Counted from the stretch's first letter, positions 1 through 6,700 are shown. The stretch: 15,783 bases of DNA from Cellvibrionales bacterium UBA3090 (GCA_002367235.1 DFBC01000052.1:1-15783), one strand, 5' to 3'. The notes: generated by a model not told the origin, from the sequence alone. Numbers and translations are program-made.

Positions 1-12
1 ATTATCGAGTAA
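1..12 (+). CDS. tuf: 3' end of upstream tuf (EF-Tu), last three codons and stop
   Basis: The first twelve bases read Ile-Ile-Glu-stop in frame 1. Many gammaproteobacterial EF-Tu proteins end in a Val-Val-(Ala/Ser)-Lys-Ile-Ile-Glu tail, and a tuf copy is the usual gene just before tRNA-Trp–secE–nusG in this group. The call rests on this very short match plus gene order, so it is an inference. If right, the window is flanked by two tuf copies in the same direction. A 54-base spacer with a seven-T run (47-53) separates it from the tRNA. Confidence 0.55.
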   Translation: MIE

Positions 13-27
13 TCGATACTTGCTGGA

Positions 28-56
28 TTGATGTTGAATTGAGAAGTTTTTTTAAG
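28..56 (+). promoter_or_regulatory. weak candidate sigma70 promoter ahead of tRNA-Trp
   Basis: TTGATG (28-33) and TTTAAG (51-56) are separated by 17 bases, each matching four of six consensus positions. The predicted start is a few bases before the mature tRNA 5' end at 67. The match is modest, and the tRNA could equally be processed from a tuf read-through transcript. Confidence 0.25.
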
Positions 57-66
57 GGTTAACGAC

Positions 67-142
67 AGGCCAGTAGTTCAATTGGTAGAGCACCGGTCTC
101 CAAAACCGGGTGTTGGGGGTTCGAGTCCCTCCTGGCCTGCCA
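67..142 (+). tRNA. tRNA-Trp (anticodon CCA)
   Basis: This is a complete 76-base cloverleaf. The acceptor stem 67-73 pairs perfectly with 132-138, the discriminator base is G139, and CCA is encoded at 140-142. The anticodon stem 93-97 pairs with 105-109 around a seven-base loop, with anticodon CCA at 100-102, which decodes UGG. The T-arm has the standard GTTCGAGTC. The D-arm and anticodon arm are very close to E. coli tRNA-Trp as I remember it. Its place between tuf and secE is the common arrangement in Pseudomonas-like gammaproteobacteria. It is probably cotranscribed with secE-nusG and cut out by tRNA processing enzymes. Confidence 0.98.
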
Positions 143-202
143 ATCTTAAACCTGAAACCTCGGCAATTTGGCTGGGTTTACTGAGAAGGGCGCAATTCGA
201 AA

Positions 203-571
203 ATGAATGCGATGACGGAAGAAAAGCAGTATCGGCTAGATGGCTTGAAGTGGTCAGTCGTGGTGCTATTGATTGCCAGTGCTGTTTATGGCAACTACTA
301 CTTCTCTGTGGAGTCTTTGCTCTACCGGGTTGTAGCTATGATCGTTATTGGATTGGTAGCTGCGTTTATCGCTGTAAATACTCGCAAGGGTGAAGGTTTT
401 GTGTCCTTGTTGCACGGTGCCTACAATGAGGCGCGCCGTGTAGTGTGGCCAACACGTCAGGAGCGCAACCAAACCACGTTGATGGTAGTTGCGGTTGTGT
501 TGGTGATGTCGTTGATTCTTTGGGGTCTCGATTCGCTATTCGGTTGGCTGGCCTCAATGGTTATAAGCTAA
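203..571 (+). CDS. secE: preprotein translocase subunit SecE
   Basis: SecE is the small essential subunit of the SecYEG channel in the inner membrane; it clamps and stabilises SecY. The 122-residue product has three predicted membrane segments (about residues 16-33, 41-58 and 92-117), like the 127-residue E. coli protein. The family signature EARRVVWPTRQE lies at 76-87, forming the cytoplasmic amphipathic helix and hinge, and VMSLILWGLD at 101-110 is near identical to E. coli. The start at 203 follows GAAGGG (185-190) by 12 bases, a rather long spacing. A second Met at residue 4 (212) is even farther away, so 203 is preferred. nusG follows after nine bases, indicating cotranscription. Confidence 0.97.
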   Translation: MNAMTEEKQYRLDGLKWSVVVLLIASAVYGNYYFSVESLLYRVVAMIVIGLVAAFIAVNTRKGEGFVSLLHGAYNEARRVVWPTRQERNQTTLMVVAVVLVMSLILWGLDSLFGWLASMVIS

Positions 572-580
572 GGGATTCAA

Positions 581-1108
581 ATGCGCTGGTACGTAGTACA
601 CGCCTATTCAGGCTATGAGAAGAAAGTCGCCGCGGCATTGAAAGAGCGTGTTGCGCTGTACGGTATGGAAGATCGTTTTGGTGATATCTTGGTGCCCACG
701 GAAGAGGTGGTGGAAATCAAGGGCGGTCAGAAGCGTAAGAGTGAGCGTAAGTTCTTTCCCGGATATGTGCTGGTTCAGATGGATCTAGGTGATGACACTT
801 GGCACTTGGTGAAAGAGACTCCTCGGGTGATGGGTTTTATTGGCGGGAAAGCTGATCAGCCCGCGCCGATCACAGACAAAGAAGCCGATGCCATTTTGCA
901 GCGCGTTCAGGATTCTGAAGATAAGCCTAGGCCCAAGACGGTGTTTGAGGCAGGCGAAGTGGTTCGAGTTGTCGACGGGCCGTTTAACGATTTCAATGGC
1001 GTGGTTGAAGAAGTCAACTACGAGAAAAGTCGTGTTCGCGTCTCTGTGTCAATCTTTGGGCGTTCAACGCCAGTAGAGCTAGAGTTCACGCAGGTCGAAA
1101 AAGTATAA
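581..1108 (+). CDS. nusG: transcription termination/antitermination factor NusG
   Basis: NusG binds the RNA polymerase clamp to suppress pausing. Through its C-terminal domain it contacts Rho or ribosomal S10, coupling termination and translation to transcription. The 175-residue protein (E. coli 181) has an NGN domain from residue 1 to about 108 (MRWYVVHAYSGYEKKV, then FFPGYVLVQM at 58-67). A charged linker follows, then a KOW domain from about 123 to the end (GEVVRVVDGPFNDFNGVVEE, then IFGRSTPVE at 158-166). AAGGGA (570-575) lies five bases before the ATG and overlaps the secE stop, so translation of the pair may be coupled. The next gene starts 94 bases later, behind structured RNA. Confidence 0.98.
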   Translation: MRWYVVHAYSGYEKKVAAALKERVALYGMEDRFGDILVPTEEVVEIKGGQKRKSERKFFPGYVLVQMDLGDDTWHLVKETPRVMGFIGGKADQPAPITDKEADAILQRVQDSEDKPRPKTVFEAGEVVRVVDGPFNDFNGVVEEVNYEKSRVRVSVSIFGRSTPVELEFTQVEKV

Positions 1109-1115
1109 GATTTTT

Positions 1116-1140
1116 GTCATTGCCCATGGTGGGTGATGAC
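1116..1140 (+). other. strong RNA hairpin in the nusG-rplK spacer
   Basis: Eleven base pairs (1116-1126 with 1130-1140, including two G·U wobbles) close a three-base loop, TGG. No T run follows, so it does not look like an intrinsic terminator. It begins eight bases after the nusG stop and sits immediately 5' of the proposed L1 site. It may protect or separate the nusG and rplK parts of the transcript; that role is inference. Confidence 0.5.
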
Positions 1141-1202
1141 GGGGAGCCGGTGACGGGTTGTAAACATCCTCGAGGCGTTAATACCCATTAGGAGAAACTA
1201 AA
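1141..1202 (+). promoter_or_regulatory. rplK leader with probable L1-binding autoregulatory site
   Basis: In E. coli, ribosomal protein L1 represses translation of rplK-rplA by binding the rplK leader, which mimics its 23S rRNA site: two short helices flanking an asymmetric internal loop. That shape is here. GGG 1142-1144 pairs with CCC 1184-1186 and GCC 1146-1148 with GGC 1174-1176. Between them a single A (1145) faces GTTAATA (1177-1183). The ribosome binding site AGGAG (1190-1194) begins four bases after the outer helix, eight bases before the ATG, so bound L1 would cover the initiation region. Pairing was read by eye. Confidence 0.6.
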
Positions 1203-1634
1203 ATGGCTAAGAAAGTAGAAGCTTATATCAAGCTTCAGGTGGCTGCAGGTCAAGCCAACCCAAGTCCCCCCGTTGGTCCCGCGTTGGGTCAGCACGGTGT
1301 AAATATCATGGAGTTTTGTAAGGCATTTAATGCGCAAACTCAGGGGTTGGAGTCTGGTGCACCTGTTCCCGTTGTGATTAGTGTTTATAGTGATCGCAGC
1401 TTCACTTTTACCATGAAGACGCCGCCCGCTTCTTTCTTGTTGAAGAAGGCTGCTGGTATCAAGAGCGGAAGTGGTCGCCCTAATACTGAGAAAGTGGGTA
1501 AGGTGACTCGCGCGCAACTTGAAGAGATTGCTAATGCTAAAACAGCTGATCTCACTGCGGCAGATTTGGATGCAGCGGTTCGTACGATTGCTGGTTCTGC
1601 TCGTTCCATGGGCATAGAAGTGGAGGGTGTGTAA
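1203..1634 (+). CDS. rplK: 50S ribosomal protein L11
   Basis: L11 binds the 23S GTPase-associated centre at the base of the L7/L12 stalk, and takes part in factor-dependent GTP hydrolysis and RelA activation. The 143-residue product matches E. coli L11 (142) closely. The N-terminal domain carries NPSPPVGPALGQHG (19-32), whose prolines contact thiostrepton in the family. The C-terminal RNA-binding domain runs from about 75 and includes KSGSGRPNTEKVGKVT. The Lys residues at 4 and 40 (3 and 39 in mature numbering) that PrmA methylates in E. coli are present. rplA begins at the base right after the stop codon, so the two are translationally coupled. Confidence 0.98.
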   Translation: MAKKVEAYIKLQVAAGQANPSPPVGPALGQHGVNIMEFCKAFNAQTQGLESGAPVPVVISVYSDRSFTFTMKTPPASFLLKKAAGIKSGSGRPNTEKVGKVTRAQLEEIANAKTADLTAADLDAAVRTIAGSARSMGIEVEGV

Positions 1635-2330
1635 GTGGCTAAGCTATCTAAGCGTCTTCGCGCTATTCGAGAAAAAGTTGAAATTGGCAAGCAGTATTCA
1701 ATTGATGAAGCTGTTGCGCTGTTGAAAGAATTATCCTCTGTTAAGTTTACAGAAGCTGTTGATGTTGCCGTTAATCTGGGCATTGATCCTCGTAAATCTG
1801 ATCAGTCTGTTCGCGGAGCAACTACGCTACCTAACGGTACGGGTAAAGAGGTTCGCGTAGCGGTATTCACTCAGGGTGAATCTGCAGAAGCGGCCAAGGC
1901 TGCCGGTGCTGACCTAGTCGGTATGGAAGATTTGGCTGAGCAAGTTAAAGCAGGCGTTATGGATTTCGACGTTGTTATCGCTGATCCTGCTGCGATGCGT
2001 GTTGTCGGTCAGCTGGGCCAGGTGCTCGGTCCCCGTGGCCTGATGCCAAATCCAAAAACTGGCACGGTAACTCCAGATGTAGTTACAGCGGTTAAGAATG
2101 CTAAAGCCGGTCAGGTGCGATACCGCGCTGACAAGAACGGTATTATTCATGGTGGAATTGGAAGCCTGGTTTTTGAAGCCGGTGCACTAAAAGAAAACCT
2201 GGAAGCACTGATTCTGGACTTGAAGAAGGCTAAGCCTGCTTCGGCAAAAGGTATTTATCTCAAGAAGGTAACCCTCTCTACTACGATGGGTCCCGGCTTG
2301 ACTATTGATCAGGCTTCTCTGGAAATATAG
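1635..2330 (+). CDS. rplA: 50S ribosomal protein L1
   Basis: L1 forms the mobile L1 stalk that guides deacylated tRNA out of the E site. It is also the likely repressor of rplK-rplA. The 231-residue protein (E. coli 234) has the two-domain fold, with an inserted domain II at about 68-160. The family signature LGPRGLMPNPKTGTVT lies at 131-146. It starts with GTG at 1635, directly abutting the rplK stop. The ribosome binding site GGAGG (1622-1626) lies inside the last rplK codons, eight bases upstream. This arrangement fits coupling and equal synthesis of L11 and L1. The C-terminus MGPGLTIDQASLEI matches family tails. Confidence 0.98.
   Translation: MAKLSKRLRAIREKVEIGKQYSIDEAVALLKELSSVKFTEAVDVAVNLGIDPRKSDQSVRGATTLPNGTGKEVRVAVFTQGESAEAAKAAGADLVGMEDLAEQVKAGVMDFDVVIADPAAMRVVGQLGQVLGPRGLMPNPKTGTVTPDVVTAVKNAKAGQVRYRADKNGIIHGGIGSLVFEAGALKENLEALILDLKKAKPASAKGIYLKKVTLSTTMGPGLTIDQASLEI
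2298..2328 (+). promoter_or_regulatory. possible promoter for rplJ-rplL inside the 3' end of rplA
   Basis: TTGACT (2298-2303) is a good -35 box. AAATAT (2323-2328), after 19 bases, is a poor -10. E. coli has a strong rplJ promoter in the corresponding interval. The -35 also encodes the conserved L1 tail (Leu-Thr), so the match may be coincidental. Confidence 0.25.
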
Positions 2331-2337
2331 GAGAGGC

Positions 2338-2360
2338 TAGAGCTTCCTTGTGAGGCTCTA
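2338..2360 (+). other. nine-pair hairpin just after rplA
   Basis: 2338-2346 pairs with 2352-2360 (eight Watson-Crick pairs and one G·U) around the loop CTTGT. It starts seven bases after the rplA stop and is followed by AAAACC, not a T run, so a classic terminator is unlikely. It could be a 3' end stabiliser for rplKA mRNA, a processing site, or the 5' cap structure of the rplJ leader. Confidence 0.45.
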
Positions 2361-2400
2361 AAACCAAACTTTGGGGTCTGGGTGTGAGTTTGCAGTACGC

Positions 2401-2616
2401 GCCCGGGCCGTCAAAGACCGTAGGTTCCCCGTTGGGGTTTAATGCGACGTTTAGGCCTTGAGGCCGTAGTTAAAAAGAACGCCTACGCAGACGGTGTGAC
2501 CCGTTCAGTATTTTTAAGCTGGATTTGATCACCGAAATGGCATCGACTCTACCGTCGGTGTTTAACCGATTTGAAGCTCGTAACCGAGCTGATAATTAAA
2601 TCCAGGAGATAATCTC
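2401..2616 (+). ncRNA. L10 leader: autoregulatory RNA upstream of rplJ
   Basis: In E. coli the L10-L7/L12 complex represses rplJ-rplL by binding a leader with a kink-turn-like element. The same core is recognisable here. CCGTC (2408-2412) pairs with GACGG (2490-2494), and CGTAGG (2419-2424) with CCTACG (2482-2487). The purine-rich AAAGAC sits between them on one strand and only CA on the other. Inside are two small hairpins, CCCC/GGGG (2427-2437) and GGCC-TTGA-GGCC (2454-2465). A second domain follows. An eight-pair helix, 2519-2526 with 2598-2605, encloses hairpins 2530-2535/2555-2560 and 2575-2580/2585-2590. Its 3' strand overlaps the first two bases of the rplJ ribosome binding site AGGAG (2604-2608). 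No gene lies in this 286-base gap. Confidence 0.8.
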
Positions 2617-3147
2617 GTGGCATTGAATCTCGAAGACAAAAAGGCGATTGTCGCTGAAGTTAACGAGACTGCTGGCAATGCGTTGTCACTGGTAATCGCT
2701 GACGCTCGTGGCGTCAACGTGACGGATATGACAGCCCTTCGTGCTCAGGCGCGCGAGCAGAATATCGACCTACGTGTGATTCGTAATACTCTTGCGAAAC
2801 GTGCGTTCGAAGGTACTTCGTTCGAGTGTGTGGCAGATGTGCTGACCGGTCCTTCACTATTCGGCTTCTCTATGGAGGATCCGGGTGCTGCGGCTCGCCT
2901 ATTCAAAGATTTTGCGAAAGCAAATGACCGGTTTGAAGTTAAGGCGCTATCTGTCAGTGGTCAACTGTTGGAAAAAGAGCAGATCGACAAGCTCGCCAAT
3001 CTACCGACCTTGGAGCAAGCTCTGGGTCAGTTGGCAGGTCTAATGATTGCTCCAGTTACCAAGTTGGTTCGTACTTTCAACGAAGTGCCTACCAAGGTAA
3101 CGCGTGTTGTAGCAGCGGTTCGCGATCAAAAGCAGGAAGCTGCTTAA
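2617..3147 (+). CDS. rplJ: 50S ribosomal protein L10 with extended C-terminal helix
   Basis: L10 anchors L7/L12 dimers to the ribosome and, complexed with them, represses its own mRNA. The N-terminal rRNA-binding domain (MALNLEDKKAIVAEV, GTG start) and LRVIRNTLAKRAFEGT (52-67) are typical. The protein has 176 residues against about 165 in E. coli. The surplus lies in the C-terminal stalk helix after LANLPT: a proline-led segment P146-VTKLVRTFNEV is echoed by P158-TKVTRVVAAV. That gives three consecutive segments where E. coli has two, so a third L7/L12 dimer may bind. AGGAGA (2604-2609) lies seven bases before GTG and is partly masked in the predicted leader fold. Confidence 0.98.
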   Translation: MALNLEDKKAIVAEVNETAGNALSLVIADARGVNVTDMTALRAQAREQNIDLRVIRNTLAKRAFEGTSFECVADVLTGPSLFGFSMEDPGAAARLFKDFAKANDRFEVKALSVSGQLLEKEQIDKLANLPTLEQALGQLAGLMIAPVTKLVRTFNEVPTKVTRVVAAVRDQKQEAA

Positions 3148-3195
3148 TTTATCGCATCGTTTATTTTAATTTATTTTTTATCAGGAGATTGAGTC

Positions 3196-3576
3196 ATGGC
3201 TCTGTCCAAAGATGACATTTTGAATGCAATTGCTGAAATGAGTGTAATGGAAGTTGTTGAACTCGTAGAAGCAATGGAAGAAAAATTTGGTGTTTCTGCT
3301 CAAGCTGCTGTTGCAGTGGCCGCAGCTCCAGCCGCTGGTGGCGACGCTGCTGCAGCTGAAGAAAAGACTGAGTTTGATGTAATGCTGACTGCAGTTGGTG
3401 AGAAGAAAGTGAACGTTATTAAAGCTGTTCGCGCAATCACTGGCTTGGGTCTGAAAGAAGCTAAAGAGCTTGTTGATGGTGCCCCTTCTGCAATTAAAGA
3501 AGGCGCTTCTAAAGACGACGCTGAAGAAGCTAAGAAGCAATTGGAAGAAGCTGGCGCGAGTGCAGAACTGAAGTAA
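3196..3576 (+). CDS. rplL: 50S ribosomal protein L7/L12
   Basis: L7/L12 is the only multicopy ribosomal protein; dimers on L10 recruit and activate EF-Tu, EF-G and other GTPases. The 126-residue product has the N-terminal dimerisation and L10-binding helices (about 1-32), an Ala-rich flexible hinge (about 35-56), and the globular factor-binding domain (58-126). That last domain holds EKKVNVIKAVRAITGLGLKEAK (69-90 region), close to E. coli. AGGAG (3183-3187) sits eight bases before the ATG. The 48-base spacer after rplJ is AT-rich with no stem I can see, suiting the several-fold higher translation L7/L12 needs. The same transcript probably carries rplJ. Confidence 0.98.
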   Translation: MALSKDDILNAIAEMSVMEVVELVEAMEEKFGVSAQAAVAVAAAPAAGGDAAAAEEKTEFDVMLTAVGEKKVNVIKAVRAITGLGLKEAKELVDGAPSAIKEGASKDDAEEAKKQLEEAGASAELK

Positions 3577-3600
3577 GTTCTGGATGCGAAATACGCTGGT

Positions 3601-3620
3601 TGTCTGATAGTAATCAGACA
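3601..3620 (+). other. eight-pair tetraloop hairpin 3' of rplL
   Basis: 3601-3608 pairs perfectly with 3613-3620 around AGTA. It lies 24 bases after the rplL stop and just upstream of the terminator pair. It resembles a transcript-stabilising or RNase III-type element; E. coli has an RNase III cut in the rplL-rpoB spacer. There is no T run. Confidence 0.45.
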
Positions 3621-3622
3621 TT

Positions 3623-3653
3623 GGCTGACGGGTAGTATGCCCGTCGGCCTTTT
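3623..3653 (+). terminator. attenuator hairpin 1 between rplL and rpoB
   Basis: 3623-3633 pairs with 3639-3649 (eleven pairs, two of them G·U) around a five-base loop, AGTAT, followed by TTTT at 3650-3653. E. coli has a partial terminator between rplL and rpoB that makes polymerase genes less transcribed than ribosomal genes; this is in the same place. The short T run suggests incomplete termination. Confidence 0.6.
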
Positions 3654-3700
3654 CCTGCTTCTGGTCAATGTGCCAGAGGTGGGGTTAAAGGCCTTTTTTT
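3646..3700 (+). terminator. attenuator hairpin 2 between rplL and rpoB, overlapping hairpin 1
   Basis: GGCCTTT (3646-3652) pairs with AAAGGCC (3687-3693), enclosing a second stem, 3660-3664 with 3673-3677. TTTTTTT (3694-3700) follows directly. The base of this stem uses 3646-3649, which hairpin 1 also needs for its lower pairs. The two complete folds therefore compete, although the six-pair core of hairpin 1 (3627-3632/3640-3645) could coexist with hairpin 2. Confidence 0.55.
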
Positions 3701-3718
3701 GATAGTAAATAAGGCAAA

Positions 3719-3759
3719 CAGCCGAAAGGCTGAGCAATGCTGAAATGGTCTGCTGACCA
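3719..3759 (+). other. two small tetraloop hairpins in the rpoB leader
   Basis: CAGCC-GAAA-GGCTG (3719-3732) has a stable GNRA loop, and TGGTC-TGCT-GACCA (3746-3759) follows. The first buries AAAGG, the only ribosome-binding-like sequence for the upstream ATG at 3737, which argues against that start. The second lies 12 bases before GGGGA, the site for the chosen start at 3782. Confidence 0.45.
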
Positions 3760-3781
3760 AGTGAACGTGCTGGGGACTCTG

Positions 3782-6700
3782 ATGGCTTACTCATATACTG
3801 AGAAAAAACGTATTCGCAAGGATTTTAGCAAGTTACCGCAGGTAATGGACCTGCCGTTTCTTCTTGCGATTCAGCTCGACTCCTACCGAAATTTTACACA
3901 GACCGGTGTATCTGTTGAAGAGCGGATGAATACTGGTTTGCATGCCGCATTTAAGTCTGTATTCCCGATTGTTAGTTATTCTGGGAATGCAGGACTTGAG
4001 TATGTGGATTACACCCTTGGCAAACCTGCGTTTGACGAGGAAGAATGTAAGCTCCGCAGCGTAACCTATGCCGTGCCGCTTAGGGTTCGTGTGCGCTTGA
4101 TGATCTACGATAAAGATTCAGCCAATAAGGCCATCAAGGATATTAAAGAGCAAGAGGTCTACATGGGTGAAATTCCCCTGATGACTGATAACGGTACCTT
4201 TATTATTAATGGTACTGAGCGAGTAATCGTTTCTCAGCTCCACCGTTCGCCAGGTGTGTTCTTTGACCATGACAAGGGTAAGACGCATTCGTCTGGTAAG
4301 CTTTTGTACTCAGCGCGAATTATACCTTACCGTGGCTCGTGGCTTGATTTTGAGTTTGATCCAAAAGATTTGGTTTACGTGCGTATTGATCGTCGTCGTA
4401 AATTACCGGCGACAATTTTATTGCGTGCACTGGGTTTTAGCTCAGAAGAGATGCTTGCTATGTTCTTTGAGACTAGCACATTTAATCTGGGTAAAGATGA
4501 TACCTATAGCCTTGATCTCGTCCCTTCAAGATTGCGTGGTGATATTGCCGCTTTTGATATCAAAGGTAAGGGCAATAAAGTTATTGTCGAGGAAGGCCGC
4601 CGTGTTACTGCTCGCCATATCCGCCAACTAGAGAAAGACAATGTCGCCAAATTGGAGGTCCCAGCTGACTACCTATTTGGACGTGCGCTGGCAAAAGACT
4701 TGGTTAACCCTGAGACGGGTGAGCTGTTGCTTGAATGTAATACTGAAATCACGCAGGAAGTCGTTGAGCAGTTGCGTGAAGCAGGGCTTAAATCCGTAGA
4801 AACAATCTATACCAATGATCTGGATTGTGGTCCGTTCATTTCTCACACCTTGCGTGCAGATAGCACTCGTACACAACTAGAGTCGTTGGTCGAAATTTAC
4901 CGGATGATGCGCCCGGGCGAGCCGCCTACCAAAGAGTCTGCTGAAAACCTATTTAATAATCTGTTCTTTAGTCTTGAGCGTTACGACCTCTCCTCTGTTG
5001 GTCGGATGAAATTTAATCGTCGTCTCGGTCGTGAAGAAGAGACGGGTGAGGGCACGCTTAGCCGAGACGATATCGTCGATGCGCTTAAAGTGCTTATCGG
5101 TATTCGCGATGGCAAGGGCAATGTCGACGATATCGACCACTTGGGTAACCGTCGTATTCGTTCTGTAGGTGAAATGGCAGAAAACCAGTTCCGTATCGGT
5201 CTGGTTCGTGTTGAGCGAGCAGTTAAAGAGCGTTTGTCTGTTGCTGAATCTGACGGCTTGATGCCGCAGGATTTGGTGAATGCCAAGCCAGTAGCTGCTG
5301 CGATGAAAGAATTTTTTGGCTCTAGCCAGCTCTCCCAGTTTATGGATCAGAACAACCCTCTATCCGAGGTGACGCATAAGCGTCGTGTTTCTGCTCTTGG
5401 GCCGGGCGGTCTAACTCGTGAGCGTGCTGGTTTTGAGGTGCGCGACGTACACCCTACGCACTATGGTCGAGTCTGTCCTATTGAGACACCAGAGGGGCCA
5501 AACATTGGTTTGATCAACTCTCTGGCCGCATATGCTCGCACCAACGACTATGGCTTTCTGGAAACGCCTTACCGAAAAGTAGTCGATTCCAAAGTGACAG
5601 ATGATATTGAGTATCTGTCTGCGATCAATGAAGCGAGCTATGTCATTGCTCAGGCGTCGGCTGAAGTTGATAAAAACGGTAAGCTTTGTGAAGAGTTGGT
5701 CAGCGTACGTCACCAAAGTGAATTTACCATTAAGCCTCCCTCGGAGGTTCAATATATGGATGTGTCGCCACAGCAGGTCGTCTCCGTGGCGGCGTCACTG
5801 ATTCCATTCCTTGAGCACGATGATGCAAACCGTGCGCTGATGGGCTCAAACATGCAGCGTCAGGCGGTGCCAACGTTAAAAGCTGAGAAGCCATTAGTGG
5901 GTACAGGTTTTGAGCGTTATGTGGCAGGTGATTCTGGCGTTTGTGTTGTGGCCCGTCGTGGCGGTGTCATTGAAAACGTAGATTCGGGCCGTATTGTTGT
6001 TCGCGTTAGTGATGCAGAAGTAGAATCGGGTGATGCAGGTGTAGACATTTACAACCTGACAAAATATACCCGTTCCAACCAAAATACCTGCATTAACCAG
6101 CGTCCTATTGTTAAGCAGGGCGACACTATCGCCAGGGGCGATATTCTTGCCGATGGTCCCTCGGTTGATATGGGTGAATTGGCGCTTGGTCAAAACATGC
6201 GTATCGCTTTTATGCCCTGGAATGGTTACAACTTCGAAGATTCGATACTGATCTCAGAACGCGTAGTTCAGGAAGACCGCTTTACAACGATCCATATTCA
6301 GGAGCTGACTTGTACGGCTCGTGATACAAAGTTGGGTTCCGAGGAAATCACTGCAGATATTCCTAATGTTGGTGAGTCCGCCCTATCGCGTCTGGATGAG
6401 TCGGGCATTGTTTATATCGGGGCCGAGGTGGCTGCGGGTGATATTCTGGTCGGCAAGGTAACGCCTAAAGGTGAAACTCAGCTGACACCAGAAGAAAAAC
6501 TACTGCGTGCGATCTTTGGTGAAAAAGCTTCCGATGTTAAAGACACGTCACTGCGTGTTCCTTCGGGCACCAAAGGCACCGTTATTGACGTGCAGGTGTT
6601 TACCCGTGAAGGTTTGGAAAAAGATCAGCGTTCATTGCAGATCGAAACCGCTGCTCTCGACCAGTTCCGTCAGGATTTAAACGACGAATACCGCATTATG

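Noticed and set aside
4..17. ATCGA-GTAA-TCGAT hairpin at the end of the putative tuf as a terminator
   Set aside because: Five weak pairs, and the T run is 30 bases away; it could not terminate as an intrinsic terminator.
147..180. TAAACC/GGTTTA pairing between tRNA-Trp and secE as a terminator
   Set aside because: Six pairs around a 22-base loop with no T run; too weak to call.
82..393. Open frame of 103 codons across tRNA-Trp and the start of secE
   Set aside because: It reads through the tRNA and then an out-of-frame part of secE; no family resemblance and no ribosome binding site.
1104..1109. TATAAG at the nusG stop codon as a -10 box of an rplK promoter
   Set aside because: No acceptable -35 at 16-18 bases; TTCACG at 1085 is too close. 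An rplK promoter may exist but I cannot place it.
2364..2374. Palindrome CCAAACTTTGG in the rplJ leader
   Set aside because: The one-base centre cannot form a hairpin, and no operator partner is visible.
3181..3794. Long antisense open frames opposite rplL and the rpoB leader (146 and 164 codons)
   Set aside because: They are shadows of the strongly biased rplL codons and run through the terminator cassette; no recognisable domains.
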